This document shows, in pieces, positions 1 through 7,958 of a stretch of DNA of 64,000 bases. The notes below the pieces were generated by a model. That model made no database searches. It had not been told where the DNA came from and saw only the letters and a list, made by a program, of their open reading frames with translations. Source of the DNA: Desulfuromonas sp. CSMB_57 (GTDB taxonomy: Bacteria; Desulfobacterota; Desulfuromonadia; Desulfuromonadales; Syntrophotaleaceae); assembly GCF_020194955.2 (NCBI RefSeq), contig NZ_JAFCIY020000001.1, positions 1 through 64,000 of the forward strand, given 5' to 3'. Both the position numbers and the translations under genes were made by a program. How positions within the stretch are numbered: position 1 is the stretch's first letter; each line of letters begins with the position of its first letter.

Positions 1-34
1 TTGATGCTTTGTCCATCGCGCCTATGAATGTCGA

Positions 35-2155
35 TTACAGGCTGCGGCGATAAGTGATGGCGCCGGAAATGTCCGGGTCCTGGCCCTGGCTGGCGCCGCT
101 CAAAGACAGACCGACCATCGAAGCCTGGTCGATCCGGTATTCCAGTTCCCCGCTGCCGCGCACCCAGGTGCGGTCGATCTTGTCGCCCGGCAGATCGAAG
201 GTGATGCCGAAACCGCCGATCTCGCGACCGGACAGGGAGGGACCGCGGCCGTCGAAACGGTGCACGCCTTCCAGCGTCAGCCGCAGCCGCAGGGAATCCG
301 TCAGAGATTGTACGCCGGCCATGCCCAGACGCATTTCCAGAGCGTCGTGCTTCTGGGTGTCGAAACTGGCCGGCACGCCGCCGCCCTGTTCCGAATAGCC
401 GTCCACCCGGGTGTGGGACAGGGTCAGGCCCAGATAGGGATTGAGGTGCAGACTGCCGATGCAGGCCGCATCCAGCCAGTCCGCCTTCAGGCGCAAGGCG
501 AAGCTCTGCACGTCGGTGTTGCCCCGGGAGCGCTCCACCTCCGACCCGTTCAGATAGCCGCGTTTGACCTCGGCATCCCACAGGCCGTAGAAGCCGGTGG
601 CCGAAAGGATGAGTTTCGTGTCGGACAGGGCCTGCCAGTTGACTTCCCCGACCACATAACCGCCGTCCAGGTCGGCGGAACCGGAGAAGGGCAGATCCTG
701 GCGCTGGCCGGCATAGCCCAGACCGAGGCCGGCGCGAACCCGATTGGCGGCATAATCGTTGTACAGACCGATTTCGGCGCTGCCGGCGGTGGTGTTGCGA
801 CCGTCGCCATAGCCGCCCAGATCGCCGGTGACCCAGAAGCCGGGGCCGGGGCCGATGAGGTCGTAGGTCATCAGCGGCCGATGGTGGCTGCCGTGCAGGG
901 CCAGGTTGGCCAATTGTGTCCCGGTGTGGAAGATCTGGCGGGAACCCGAGACGGATTGCATCCACTGGACGGGGTCGATGAGGGCGCCGGCGCGGGCCAG
1001 CCAGCTCCGCCATTGGCCGTTCGGGTCATAACCGCGGCCAATCAGTACCAAACCGTCGGCTGAGACGTCATTGGCGTAACGCAGATCCCAACCGGCTATG
1101 GACACATCGTGGTCCGCCAACCAGTCGGCCACCGACTGCATGCCGGTGCTCTCATGCCAACGAAAAGCCGTGTAGTTGGATTCCGTCTGCGCCTCCCCGA
1201 CGATGACGGAACCGTCGCCAGACATGCCGTAGGCATAGCTGTAGTTGCCCCCCAGTGTCCCCAGGTCGGCCATGACATTGTCCGCCCAGCGGAAGGCGTG
1301 ATGATAGCCGTCAGCTGTACTGGCATGGCCGACGACCACCGAACCGTCCTTGGAGACCAACTGGGCATAGCTCCAGTTGCCACCGAGGGTGCCCAAGTCG
1401 GTCATGGTGCCGTCCTTCCAGCGGAAGGCATGGTGGGAGTTGTCGCCAGGGAGGTAGGAGTAGCCGACGACCACCTGGCCATTCGCCGACAGATCAGAGG
1501 CATAACTGTAGTTGCCACCCAGGGTGCCCAAATCGGTCATCACGCCGTCGACCCAGCGGAAAGCGCGACCATAGCCGCCGGCCAGATCGGCATGGCCGGT
1601 GACCACCGCGCCGTCGGCGGAGACGGCCGTGGCATAGCTCCAATTGCCGCCCAGGGTCCCAAGGTTGGTCATCACGCCGTCGACCCAGCGAAAGGCACGG
1701 TGGTAGCTGTCACCGGCAAGGTAGGAGTAGCCAACGACCACCTGGCCATCGGCCGACAGATCATAGACATAAGTGTAATTGCCGCCGAGGGTGCCCAAGT
1801 CCGTCATCACGCCGTCGACCCAGCGAAAGGCCCGAGATTGGTTGCTGGCGTTATAGGCTTCGCCGACAACGACCTGGCCATTGGCGGATACTTTCCGAGC
1901 GTAGCTATAGCTGCCGCCGAGGGTGCCCAGATCCGTCATGACCCCGTTTTTGAACATAAACGCTCGGTGGTAGCCGTTCTCGTCGTAGGCATAGCCCACC
2001 ACCGTCGACCCATCGCTTGAAAGGTCGTAGGCATAACCGTGGTTGCCCCCAAACGTTGGGATGGGGGTAAACTCGCCCGCCTGGGCCTGGCTGAACACGG
2101 CCAGGACCCCTAGCAACATCGCCAGGGCTGGGAACCCCTTGATCCATCTCAACAT
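35..2155 (-). CDS. HAF-repeat autotransporter-like outer-membrane protein
   Basis: A 706-residue predicted surface protein. Residues 1-26 form a Sec signal peptide ending AQA. Residues about 36-395 hold seven clear copies and one degenerate copy of a roughly 45-residue unit: an SxDGxVVVG core, an AFRW box, then a DLGTLGG turn. This is the HAF extracellular-repeat type, usually predicted to fold as a beta-propeller or solenoid. Residues about 440-706 alternate short amphipathic strands and resemble an autotransporter beta-barrel, but the last residue is Leu rather than the usual Phe/Trp. The start is set by AGGAGGT six bases before the ATG. It appears monocistronic, with a long AT-rich region upstream. 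An adhesin or passenger role is inference; no catalytic motif was seen. Confidence 0.8.
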   Translation of the reverse strand: MLRWIKGFPALAMLLGVLAVFSQAQAGEFTPIPTFGGNHGYAYDLSSDGSTVVGYAYDENGYHRAFMFKNGVMTDLGTLGGSYSYARKVSANGQVVVGEAYNASNQSRAFRWVDGVMTDLGTLGGNYTYVYDLSADGQVVVGYSYLAGDSYHRAFRWVDGVMTNLGTLGGNWSYATAVSADGAVVTGHADLAGGYGRAFRWVDGVMTDLGTLGGNYSYASDLSANGQVVVGYSYLPGDNSHHAFRWKDGTMTDLGTLGGNWSYAQLVSKDGSVVVGHASTADGYHHAFRWADNVMADLGTLGGNYSYAYGMSGDGSVIVGEAQTESNYTAFRWHESTGMQSVADWLADHDVSIAGWDLRYANDVSADGLVLIGRGYDPNGQWRSWLARAGALIDPVQWMQSVSGSRQIFHTGTQLANLALHGSHHRPLMTYDLIGPGPGFWVTGDLGGYGDGRNTTAGSAEIGLYNDYAANRVRAGLGLGYAGQRQDLPFSGSADLDGGYVVGEVNWQALSDTKLILSATGFYGLWDAEVKRGYLNGSEVERSRGNTDVQSFALRLKADWLDAACIGSLHLNPYLGLTLSHTRVDGYSEQGGGVPASFDTQKHDALEMRLGMAGVQSLTDSLRLRLTLEGVHRFDGRGPSLSGREIGGFGITFDLPGDKIDRTWVRGSGELEYRIDQASMVGLSLSGASQGQDPDISGAITYRRSL

Positions 2156-2883
2156 AAATTACCTCCTGTTCACATTAAATGGGTGGTCACATTTCCGCCT
2201 TGCATGTCAGAAGGTGGCTGCGGTTCGCCATACCTCTAGTCTGTCAATGGTAACCTTGCGAACCCTAAATTGGCCGAAAGGGGCAATACCCCAAGTTTCA
2301 ATTGCGCACTTCTAGATCTTCGGAGCAGTATTGCCAAAAATTCGATTTCCTGTCATGTCGACTTTTTGTAAACCTTTGCATTTTTATGGTGTTTTTTGGA
2401 TTTTTTACGGAGCCGGAGATGGCAGGATTTCGCGAGACTTGAGCAACAGACCTTTTGTGGAGGCCTGTCGTTTTCAATAACCATCGGTATGAAGTCCTGC
2501 CTTTGCATGTGGCCAGCGGGTTGGAGCGATGAAAAGAGAGAGTAAAGAGGCGGCATGTAGCCAAAGATGCCTAAGGGTGGTACCCTGGCTATGTTTAGGG
2601 AAGATTTCGAGCCAAAACTTTCCTGAAACTTGCCTGGGAATGGGTGGGCCCCTTTTTTAATTTTTCATGGTCTTGGCCCTGGCCGTGGTTGACGAGGATC
2701 GTTTTGGCTGCTTTTTCGGCTGTCCCCGTCAGTCAGGATAGAAAAAGAACCAACCGTCTCCGCCCAAAGTTTACCCACCACAGATTATCTGCAGAGCATC
2801 AGGCTAGACGGCGTGATCGGGGTGGGAACACCTCCCCCGGTTTTGTTCAAGCCAAAACCTCAGCGAGTCCAAAGGGGGCCCTC
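2156..2883. other. AT-rich divergent intergenic region, no gene supported
   Basis: This 728-base stretch separates the minus-strand autotransporter from the plus-strand Fe-S gene and must hold both promoters. Short hairpins are visible: gggg-caata-cccc at 2280-2292, and a nested stem near 2559-2594 in which TAGCC pairs with GGCTA around AGGGT/ACCCT. The open frames here have no ribosome binding site, no recognisable motif and AT-rich codons. I could not match it to a riboswitch class. Confidence 0.5.
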
Positions 2884-4203
2884 ATGGGACATCTGGTCGG
2901 CAAAGATCTGTATCGGCAACTTGGCAATAAGATCGATAATCTCACTGTCCGCGCTCCCTGGAACGACACCCTCTTTGCCATCCTCAAGGAGCTTTACTCG
3001 GCCGAAGAGGCCGAACTCGTGATCAAGATGCCCTACACCCTGACGGGCCTGGACCGTCTTGCCCGGCTCACCGGCCTGCCCGCGGATCGGCTGCGGACGC
3101 TCCTTGAAGGGCTGGCCGACAAAGGCCTGGTTCTCGATCTATGGGTCGAAGAAGGCTATCGATACATGCCCTCGCCGATGGTCATCGGTCTTTTCGAATT
3201 CTCCATGATGCGCACCGGCCCCGCGGTCGACACCAAAAAGCTGGCCGGGCTTTTTCATCAATACCTCTCAGACAGGCAGGGATTCGTTGCGGCCAACTTC
3301 GCCGACGGCCAGCAGGTCTCTTTTATGCGGGCCTTGCCCCACAAAGAGGCCTTCCGACAAGGGGAATACCTGGAGGTTCTCGACTACGAAAAGGCTGATG
3401 CCCTGATAGAGGCGGCCAACAGGTTCGCCATCGGCATCTGCAGCTGTCGGCACGAAAAGCTCCATGCTGCCACCAAGGAATGCGATGTGCCCCTGGAGAG
3501 CTGTACGAGTTTCGGCTCAGCGGCCGAATTTTTAATTCGCCACAACCTGGCCAAAGAGGTTTCCCGCTCGCAAATGCGCGAACACTTTGGCCGCTCCCGC
3601 GAAATGGGCCTGGTGCTCAACGCCGACAATGTGCAGCGCAACATCACCTTCGTCTGCCATTGCTGCAGGTGCTGTTGCAATCCACTGCTCGGCATCCGCG
3701 TCCTTGGTTATCCTCATTGCGTAGTTACCTCCAACTACATTGCCGCCATCGTCTCCGACCTCTGTGTCGGCTGCGGACTCTGCGCGGAAACCTGTCCCAT
3801 CGATGCGATCTCCATGGTTGCTTCTCCCGCTGGCAAGCAGCAGGGCAAAACCAGCCAAGTCGCCCAGATCGACACCGATATCTGCCTCGGCTGCGGCGTC
3901 TGCGCCCTCAAATGCAAACCGGGCGCCTGCCGATTAAACAAGCGGCAGCAGCGGGTCATCCATCCCGAAACCACCTTCGAGCGGATTTTATTGCAATGCC
4001 TGGAAAGGGGCACCCTGCAGAACCAGCTGTTCGACAACCCGCAGAGCCTGACCCACAAATTCCTGCGCGGCATGGTCGGTGGTTTTCTTAAACTGCCCAG
4101 TGTCAAAAGGGCCCTGATGAGCGACGCTTTGCGGTCACGTTTTCTCGATGCCATGAAGAAGGGCGCCGCCAGGCAGGGAAAGGAATGGTTGGCGGAGTTG
4201 TAG
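2884..4203 (+). CDS. Winged-helix / 4Fe-4S ferredoxin-domain protein
   Basis: A 439-residue cytoplasmic protein starting at the ATG after AAAGGGGG; 80 in-frame upstream codons lack a ribosome binding site and look non-coding. The first 110 residues resemble a winged-helix domain. Near residues 185-215 there is a cysteine cluster (CSCRHEK, then two more Cys), and near 259-271 the very unusual CHCCRCCC run. Two ferredoxin-type motifs follow: CVGCGLCAETCP near 296 and CLGCGVCALKC near 337, so two [4Fe-4S] clusters are expected plus further metal or cluster sites. Similar proteins of unassigned function occur in Geobacter-type genomes. An electron-transfer or redox-sensing role is inference. A 50-residue protein and a methyltransferase follow in the same direction. 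Confidence 0.75.
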   Translation: MGHLVGKDLYRQLGNKIDNLTVRAPWNDTLFAILKELYSAEEAELVIKMPYTLTGLDRLARLTGLPADRLRTLLEGLADKGLVLDLWVEEGYRYMPSPMVIGLFEFSMMRTGPAVDTKKLAGLFHQYLSDRQGFVAANFADGQQVSFMRALPHKEAFRQGEYLEVLDYEKADALIEAANRFAIGICSCRHEKLHAATKECDVPLESCTSFGSAAEFLIRHNLAKEVSRSQMREHFGRSREMGLVLNADNVQRNITFVCHCCRCCCNPLLGIRVLGYPHCVVTSNYIAAIVSDLCVGCGLCAETCPIDAISMVASPAGKQQGKTSQVAQIDTDICLGCGVCALKCKPGACRLNKRQQRVIHPETTFERILLQCLERGTLQNQLFDNPQSLTHKFLRGMVGGFLKLPSVKRALMSDALRSRFLDAMKKGAARQGKEWLAEL

Positions 4204-4248
4204 CCTCGCCGCAAACCTCGAAATAACGACAGTCTCCGGAGAGTTCCC

Positions 4249-4401
4249 ATGGTTTTGAGCAACGAGGAGGTGACCTGGATCGTGGCGGAGAACCCCGAAG
4301 GGCATCGGCATCTGCGCAGCACCATGATTCTTGCCGACGGAACCACCACCCCTTTCAAGGAGGCGACGGTGGCCGCCTTGGTGCGAGCCTATGTGGGGTG
4401 A
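4249..4401 (+). CDS. Small conserved-looking hypothetical protein (50 aa)
   Basis: ATG at 4249, stop TGA at 4399-4401. The product is a compact acidic 50-residue protein with a central ENPEGHRHLRS segment and a predicted alternation of helix, two strands and helix, with no Cys. The codon usage (GC-rich third positions) matches its neighbours. A CCGGAGAG element lies 8-10 bases upstream as a possible ribosome binding site. It sits 45 bases after the Fe-S gene and 64 bases before the methyltransferase, so co-transcription is likely. I do not recognise the family and assign no function. Confidence 0.6.
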   Translation: MVLSNEEVTWIVAENPEGHRHLRSTMILADGTTTPFKEATVAALVRAYVG

Positions 4402-4465
4402 TCCCAACGGCTTTTTACACCACTTGACGGGACGTGACCATGCGGGATGGCAAAGGAGACGCAAT

Positions 4466-5041
4466 ATGTCCTTTCATTTCGACCTTTTCTCGAAGGGGTA
4501 TGATCAGTTTCTGGGAAGCGTCCTGGGCCCTCCGGACATTCCATACTGGCGAGCCGTCCTCAGGCTTCCGGTGAAAGGGCGCCTGCTCGATGCCGGCGGT
4601 GGGACTGGCCGAATCTCCGCCGCTTTGTGCCCTGATGTCGGACAGGTCGTCATTGTGGATCACTCCCAGGGAATGCTGCGCCAGGCTCGGAAAAAGGGGA
4701 ATTTAGAACTGGTGTGTGCTGATGTTGCGCGGTTGCCCTTTGTGGATGTCTCATTCGAACGGGCCCTGATCATCGATGCCTTGCACCATTTTCGCCGGCA
4801 GAAGGAGGGCATAGCGGAGGTGGCGAGGGTTCTCGCCCCGGGAGGAATGCTGGTGATAGAGGAATTCGATATCCGGCGGTGGGGAACCCGCGCCATAGCC
4901 CTCCTGGAAAAAATTGTCCTGATGGGAAGCCGGTTTCCCTCGCCGGAGGAAATCCAGCACATGCTGAGGGAGGAAGGATTGTCCCTTCTGGAGATTCGGA
5001 AGGGAAAGTGGAATAGCCTGCTTTTCATCGCGGAAAAATAG
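4466..5041 (+). CDS. Class I SAM-dependent methyltransferase
   Basis: A 191-residue soluble methyltransferase of the Methyltransf_11/UbiE-like type. Motif I (LLDAGGGTGRIS) is the SAM-binding glycine loop, an acidic residue follows at the end of beta-2 (VIVDHS), and DALHHF is the motif IV-like region. The start is the ATG eight bases after AAAGGAG; 45 earlier in-frame codons overlap the preceding small gene and lack a binding site. The substrate cannot be told from sequence. It ends a three-gene set with the Fe-S protein and the 50-residue protein. Confidence 0.8.
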   Translation: MSFHFDLFSKGYDQFLGSVLGPPDIPYWRAVLRLPVKGRLLDAGGGTGRISAALCPDVGQVVIVDHSQGMLRQARKKGNLELVCADVARLPFVDVSFERALIIDALHHFRRQKEGIAEVARVLAPGGMLVIEEFDIRRWGTRAIALLEKIVLMGSRFPSPEEIQHMLREEGLSLLEIRKGKWNSLLFIAEK

Positions 5042-5389
5042 GGGATTTCCGCTCCCGTGGGTGTTCCAAAGGGTGTTTTTCCAAATCGGAATTGTATTCC
5101 ACCATGCCCTCTGCCAATAACGGCGGTAAAGAGATGTCGCCCTCTGCGGAAAGCAATAGACGCCGCCCGGGGATCTTATCGCTGGTGCCGTCAAGAAGAT
5201 GGTTATTCCTGTGCAGATACTTCGCCATTGACGCAAAATAGAACAGGCGGTACGGGCCTTGGTCAGGACCCTACCGCCTGTGGATACCTTTGGTCGGCAC
5301 GGATGACCTGCCATGAAATGCGCACCCTGACTGGTTAGACCGGGGTGAAGAGCCGGGGCCGGCCGGCAGAGGTCCGGTCCCGCAAAGGC
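5042..5389. other. Intergenic region with one strong hairpin
   Basis: A 348-base convergent gap between the methyltransferase and the secreted repeat protein. Apart from the hairpin at 5243-5281 nothing functional is seen. A 93-codon open frame across it has no ribosome binding site or motif. Confidence 0.5.
5243..5281. terminator. Long hairpin between convergent genes
   Basis: An inverted repeat with 17-base arms and few mismatches: ACAGGCGGTA pairs perfectly with TACCGCCTGT, and GGGCCT pairs imperfectly with AGGACCC inside. It lies between convergent genes and could end transcription from both sides. There is no T-tract, so intrinsic termination is uncertain. Confidence 0.45.
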
Positions 5390-5929
5390 TCAGTCGTCAT
5401 AGCGTCCCCGGCGCGCATGGTGCCCCCGGTAGCGTTTGTTGTCGTCATCGTCCCATTTGCGGTAGCCGTGATGCCCGTGGCGATAGCGAGCGTAATCGAT
5501 ATCGCGAATGCTTACGATGTCATGGTATCTTCGATGGGCCAGGCCGGGGGGCAGGTGTTTGCGCGGCATCACATGCCAGGGGCCCTGGATGGTGGGCGCC
5601 GCCAGCCAGCCGCGGTGGGAGCGCTGATAATAGGTGCCTCCGAACCAGAACATGTCGTAAGGGCCGCCGACGGCGACATGCACCCCCAGGCCGGGGGAAT
5701 GCCAGAAATAAGGTTCCGGGGCCACCACGACGGGCCGCGGGCTGACCACAACGGCGGGCTGAGCCACGACCACGGGCGGTTGGCTGACAACGACGGTGGG
5801 TTGGGTTACGACCACGGGCGGTGGATAGGGATGCCCGATGTGGATGCCCAGATCGACGTTGACCCTGCCGGCGTGGGCTGCTGAAGCGGCCAGAATCATC
5901 GGGAAAATCAGCAATAGAGTTTTTTTCAT
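5390..5929 (-). CDS. Secreted protein with PxVVV tandem repeats and basic/acidic tail
   Basis: A 179-residue exported protein. The start is the ATG preceded by GGACAAGGAC; 17 upstream in-frame codons are excluded because the signal peptide begins here (MKKTLLL, cleavage near AHAG). Residues about 35-75 carry five imperfect seven-residue units of the form QPxVVVx, a proline-rich extended linker. A middle part has several aromatic residues (WHVMP, FWFGGTYY), and the C-terminus is rich in His, Arg and Asp. It has no known catalytic motif. A periplasmic or surface location is inferred from the signal peptide. I do not recognise a named family. Confidence 0.65.
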   Translation of the reverse strand: MKKTLLLIFPMILAASAAHAGRVNVDLGIHIGHPYPPPVVVTQPTVVVSQPPVVVAQPAVVVSPRPVVVAPEPYFWHSPGLGVHVAVGGPYDMFWFGGTYYQRSHRGWLAAPTIQGPWHVMPRKHLPPGLAHRRYHDIVSIRDIDYARYRHGHHGYRKWDDDDNKRYRGHHARRGRYDD

Positions 5930-6271
5930 CGTCCTTGTCCTTTTAAAGAGGAGGTTGTTGTCCTTACGAATAAAAATCACGTGCTGCTGGTGAGGTTGTC
6001 ACTTCTAAAGTCTCCTGCAGCATTTCGAATCGAACCATGACTCTTCTGGCGGACATGGACGCAATCCACTGGCTGAGGTTTACCGGCAAAAAATTAAAAA
6101 TGACGAAACTTTGAATGGTCGGAGGGGGCTGGAGACTCTCTCCGGCCTGGACGGTCCCGAAGTGTTGCTTGCCGTGCTTGTCAGGGAAGCGAACAGTAAT
6201 AGACACCAGCCCATCCACTGCACTTCGATGAGCACCTGGTTGGCATTAATTTATTCTTGGGAGTCCTTACC
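5930..6271. other. Intergenic region, nothing recognised
   Basis: The 342-base divergent region between the secreted repeat protein and the acetyltransferase gene should contain promoters for both. No convincing -35/-10 pair, RNA gene or coding frame was found. Confidence 0.4.
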
Positions 6272-6787
6272 ATGAAAATACGAAAACTGACGGAAGAGAA
6301 TCGGGCCAAAGTCTATGCCCTGTTGCGGCAGGCTTTTCCCCGCAGCGACTACGAGGCCAATTTGGTCCAGGCACTCCATGAGCATGGCATACCGCTGCAT
6401 GAATGGATCTGCATCCATACCAACAAGGTCGTCGCCTACCTGGCCTTTTCCAACGCCTACCATGGCAACACGGTGTGCGGACTGCACCTGGCTCCCATGG
6501 CGGTCGCACCCGATTTTCAAAAGCAGGGCATCGGTTCCGAACTGCTGAGATTCGCCCTGCGTCAGGAGCCAATCCGGGATCAAACTCTGTTCGTTTTGGG
6601 CGCCACCCGTTTCTACAAACGATTCGGCTTTGACCCCTGCCGCGTGCCTGTCTGCCCCTTGACCACCGACAACGCCCATTTCCTTTGTCTGCGCAATTCT
6701 GCCACCGACAATTTTGTGGTCGGCTATGAAGCTGAATTCAGAACTGCCGGAAAGCCTCCGAAGAATCCCAAAAACCAACGCCGCTGA
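6272..6787 (+). CDS. GNAT-family N-acetyltransferase (YhbS-like)
   Basis: A 171-residue GNAT acyltransferase. The acetyl-CoA pyrophosphate-binding motif is visible as VAPDFQKQGIGSELL (Q/RxxGxG/A), followed by the VLGATRFYKRFGF segment typical of the YhbS subgroup. The start is the ATG eight bases after TTGGGAG; five earlier in-frame codons are less likely. The acceptor substrate is unknown. It is followed by a hairpin at 6832-6880 and seems to be transcribed alone. Confidence 0.85.
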   Translation: MKIRKLTEENRAKVYALLRQAFPRSDYEANLVQALHEHGIPLHEWICIHTNKVVAYLAFSNAYHGNTVCGLHLAPMAVAPDFQKQGIGSELLRFALRQEPIRDQTLFVLGATRFYKRFGFDPCRVPVCPLTTDNAHFLCLRNSATDNFVVGYEAEFRTAGKPPKNPKNQRR

Positions 6788-7106
6788 CCCCGTGATGCCG
6801 GTAATCCCGGTATGCTTGCCGGTTCGAGGAAAGAGCCCTGAAGACCCTACGCCCCTGCGGTACAGGACCTTCAGGGCTCTGCCATTATTTCGGGCATGAA
6901 CGTTGCTATCCTTGGTTTGCAATGGCCCAGAACATTCTTTTATGAGCGCTCAGGAAGTAATTCCAGGTGCTTGGCGGACTGTCAAGAGGGTGTCATTAAT
7001 GCTGGACTTGCCAGTAATTTGACCCGGTGCTTTTGGCGGATAATTGGATGTTGGATAACGGTGAGTTGCTGAAGGGCAAACAATCCCACGGAGGAGTGAG
7101 CAAGAT
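6788..7106. other. Intergenic region with hairpin and possible promoter
   Basis: This 319-base gap holds the hairpin at 6832-6880 and, upstream of the next gene, a possible sigma-70 promoter (TTGACC at 7019-7024, TAATTG at 7041-7046, 16-base spacer). No gene is supported. Confidence 0.35.
6832..6880 (+). terminator. 12-bp perfect stem after the acetyltransferase gene
   Basis: AGAGCCCTGAAG at 6832-6843 pairs perfectly with CTTCAGGGCTCT at 6869-6880 around a 25-base GC-rich loop. Its place 45 bases past the stop suggests a terminator, but there is no clear T-run. Confidence 0.45.
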
Positions 7107-7757
7107 ATGGCAAATGAGGCAAAGGTGCTGACGATCGGGATCGTTGGCGGTGGCCAAGGCGGCCTGGAAATGCTGAAAATTTTCGCGCAAAGCAACAAGA
7201 CAAAAGTGCTTTTCCTGGTCGATCGCGACCCGCAGGCGGTGGCCGTGGAAGAGGCGCGGGAACTCAAGGTTCCGACACCGGTGGATCTGGTCAAAGCCAT
7301 CCAGCAATATCCGGCGGATTTCATCATCGAGGCGACGGGGTCGCCCAAGGTCCTGGAAATTCTGCAGCAAAATAAACGGCCGGGGACGGAGATTCTAAGC
7401 AGCCAGGCGGCCCTGATGTTTTTTACGGTGGTGGAGGAGAATCGCCGCCATCTCAACGGTTCGGTGTTCGGCAAGATCAGCCATATCGGCGAGGAAATCG
7501 TCAGCAGCACCACTGCCATCAAACGGGCTTTGTCCGCCATTACCCAGGTGGCTTTCAACCTGGAGATGTTGTCCATCAACGCGGCCATCGAAGCGGCGCG
7601 GGCCGGCGCCCACGGACGCAGTTTCGCGGTGGTGGCCGAAGAGGTGAAGGGGACCGCCGGCCAGGCCAAAAACCTGGTGAACAGCATCGAGGCCATCAAC
7701 AACAACAATATCCTTATGTCCGGTGAATTGGAGGAGTTGCTGGCCCAGTTGGCCTGA
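7107..7757 (+). CDS. Soluble Rossmann-fold / chemoreceptor-tip fusion protein
   Basis: A 216-residue cytoplasmic protein of two parts. Residues 8-90 look like an NAD(P)-binding Rossmann unit: a GGGQGG dinucleotide loop at 14-19, a second strand ending VDRD at 38-41, and IIEATGSPKVLEIL at 73-86, as in Gfo/Idh-type dehydrogenases. No catalytic domain follows. Residues about 118-195 match the hairpin tip of methyl-accepting chemotaxis proteins: SINAAIEAARAGAHGRSF at 156-173, then AVVAEEV. There is no transmembrane segment, HAMP domain or methylation helix, and the coiled coil is very short. GGAGG lies eleven bases before the ATG. The gene stands alone and no che gene is nearby. A soluble receptor coupling redox or metabolite state to CheA/CheW is inference. 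Confidence 0.8.
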   Translation: MANEAKVLTIGIVGGGQGGLEMLKIFAQSNKTKVLFLVDRDPQAVAVEEARELKVPTPVDLVKAIQQYPADFIIEATGSPKVLEILQQNKRPGTEILSSQAALMFFTVVEENRRHLNGSVFGKISHIGEEIVSSTTAIKRALSAITQVAFNLEMLSINAAIEAARAGAHGRSFAVVAEEVKGTAGQAKNLVNSIEAINNNNILMSGELEELLAQLA

Positions 7758-7850
7758 CGAGAGGCTGCCAGAGTCCGTTTCATCGGGGAGAGTCGATAGA
7801 TTGGAATTCTGGTCGGTCGGCGACTGGAGTTTGCATTCCGAGGAGTTGCT

Positions 7851-7894
7851 AAAAAAATGATCCTGCACCATCATTGGAGCAGGATCATTTTTTT
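7851..7894. terminator. Bidirectional rho-independent terminator
   Basis: A perfect 16-base inverted repeat (AAAAAAATGATCCTGC at 7851-7866, its complement at 7879-7894) with a 12-base loop. A-tract and T-tract flank the GC core, so it can serve both the plus-strand fusion gene and the convergent penicillin-binding protein gene. Confidence 0.9.
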
Positions 7895-7958
7895 GATGAC
7901 AAGGATGCCTTGATTTTGTTTCTGCCTGTTTTTTCCGGGCGCAACCTGTTCCCGGGGA

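Noticed and set aside
2298-2564. 88-codon minus-strand frame in the AT-rich gap
   Set aside because: No ribosome binding site, no motif and atypical composition.
5057-5338. 93-codon frame after the methyltransferase gene
   Set aside because: It runs across the strong hairpin at 5243-5281 and lacks a start signal.
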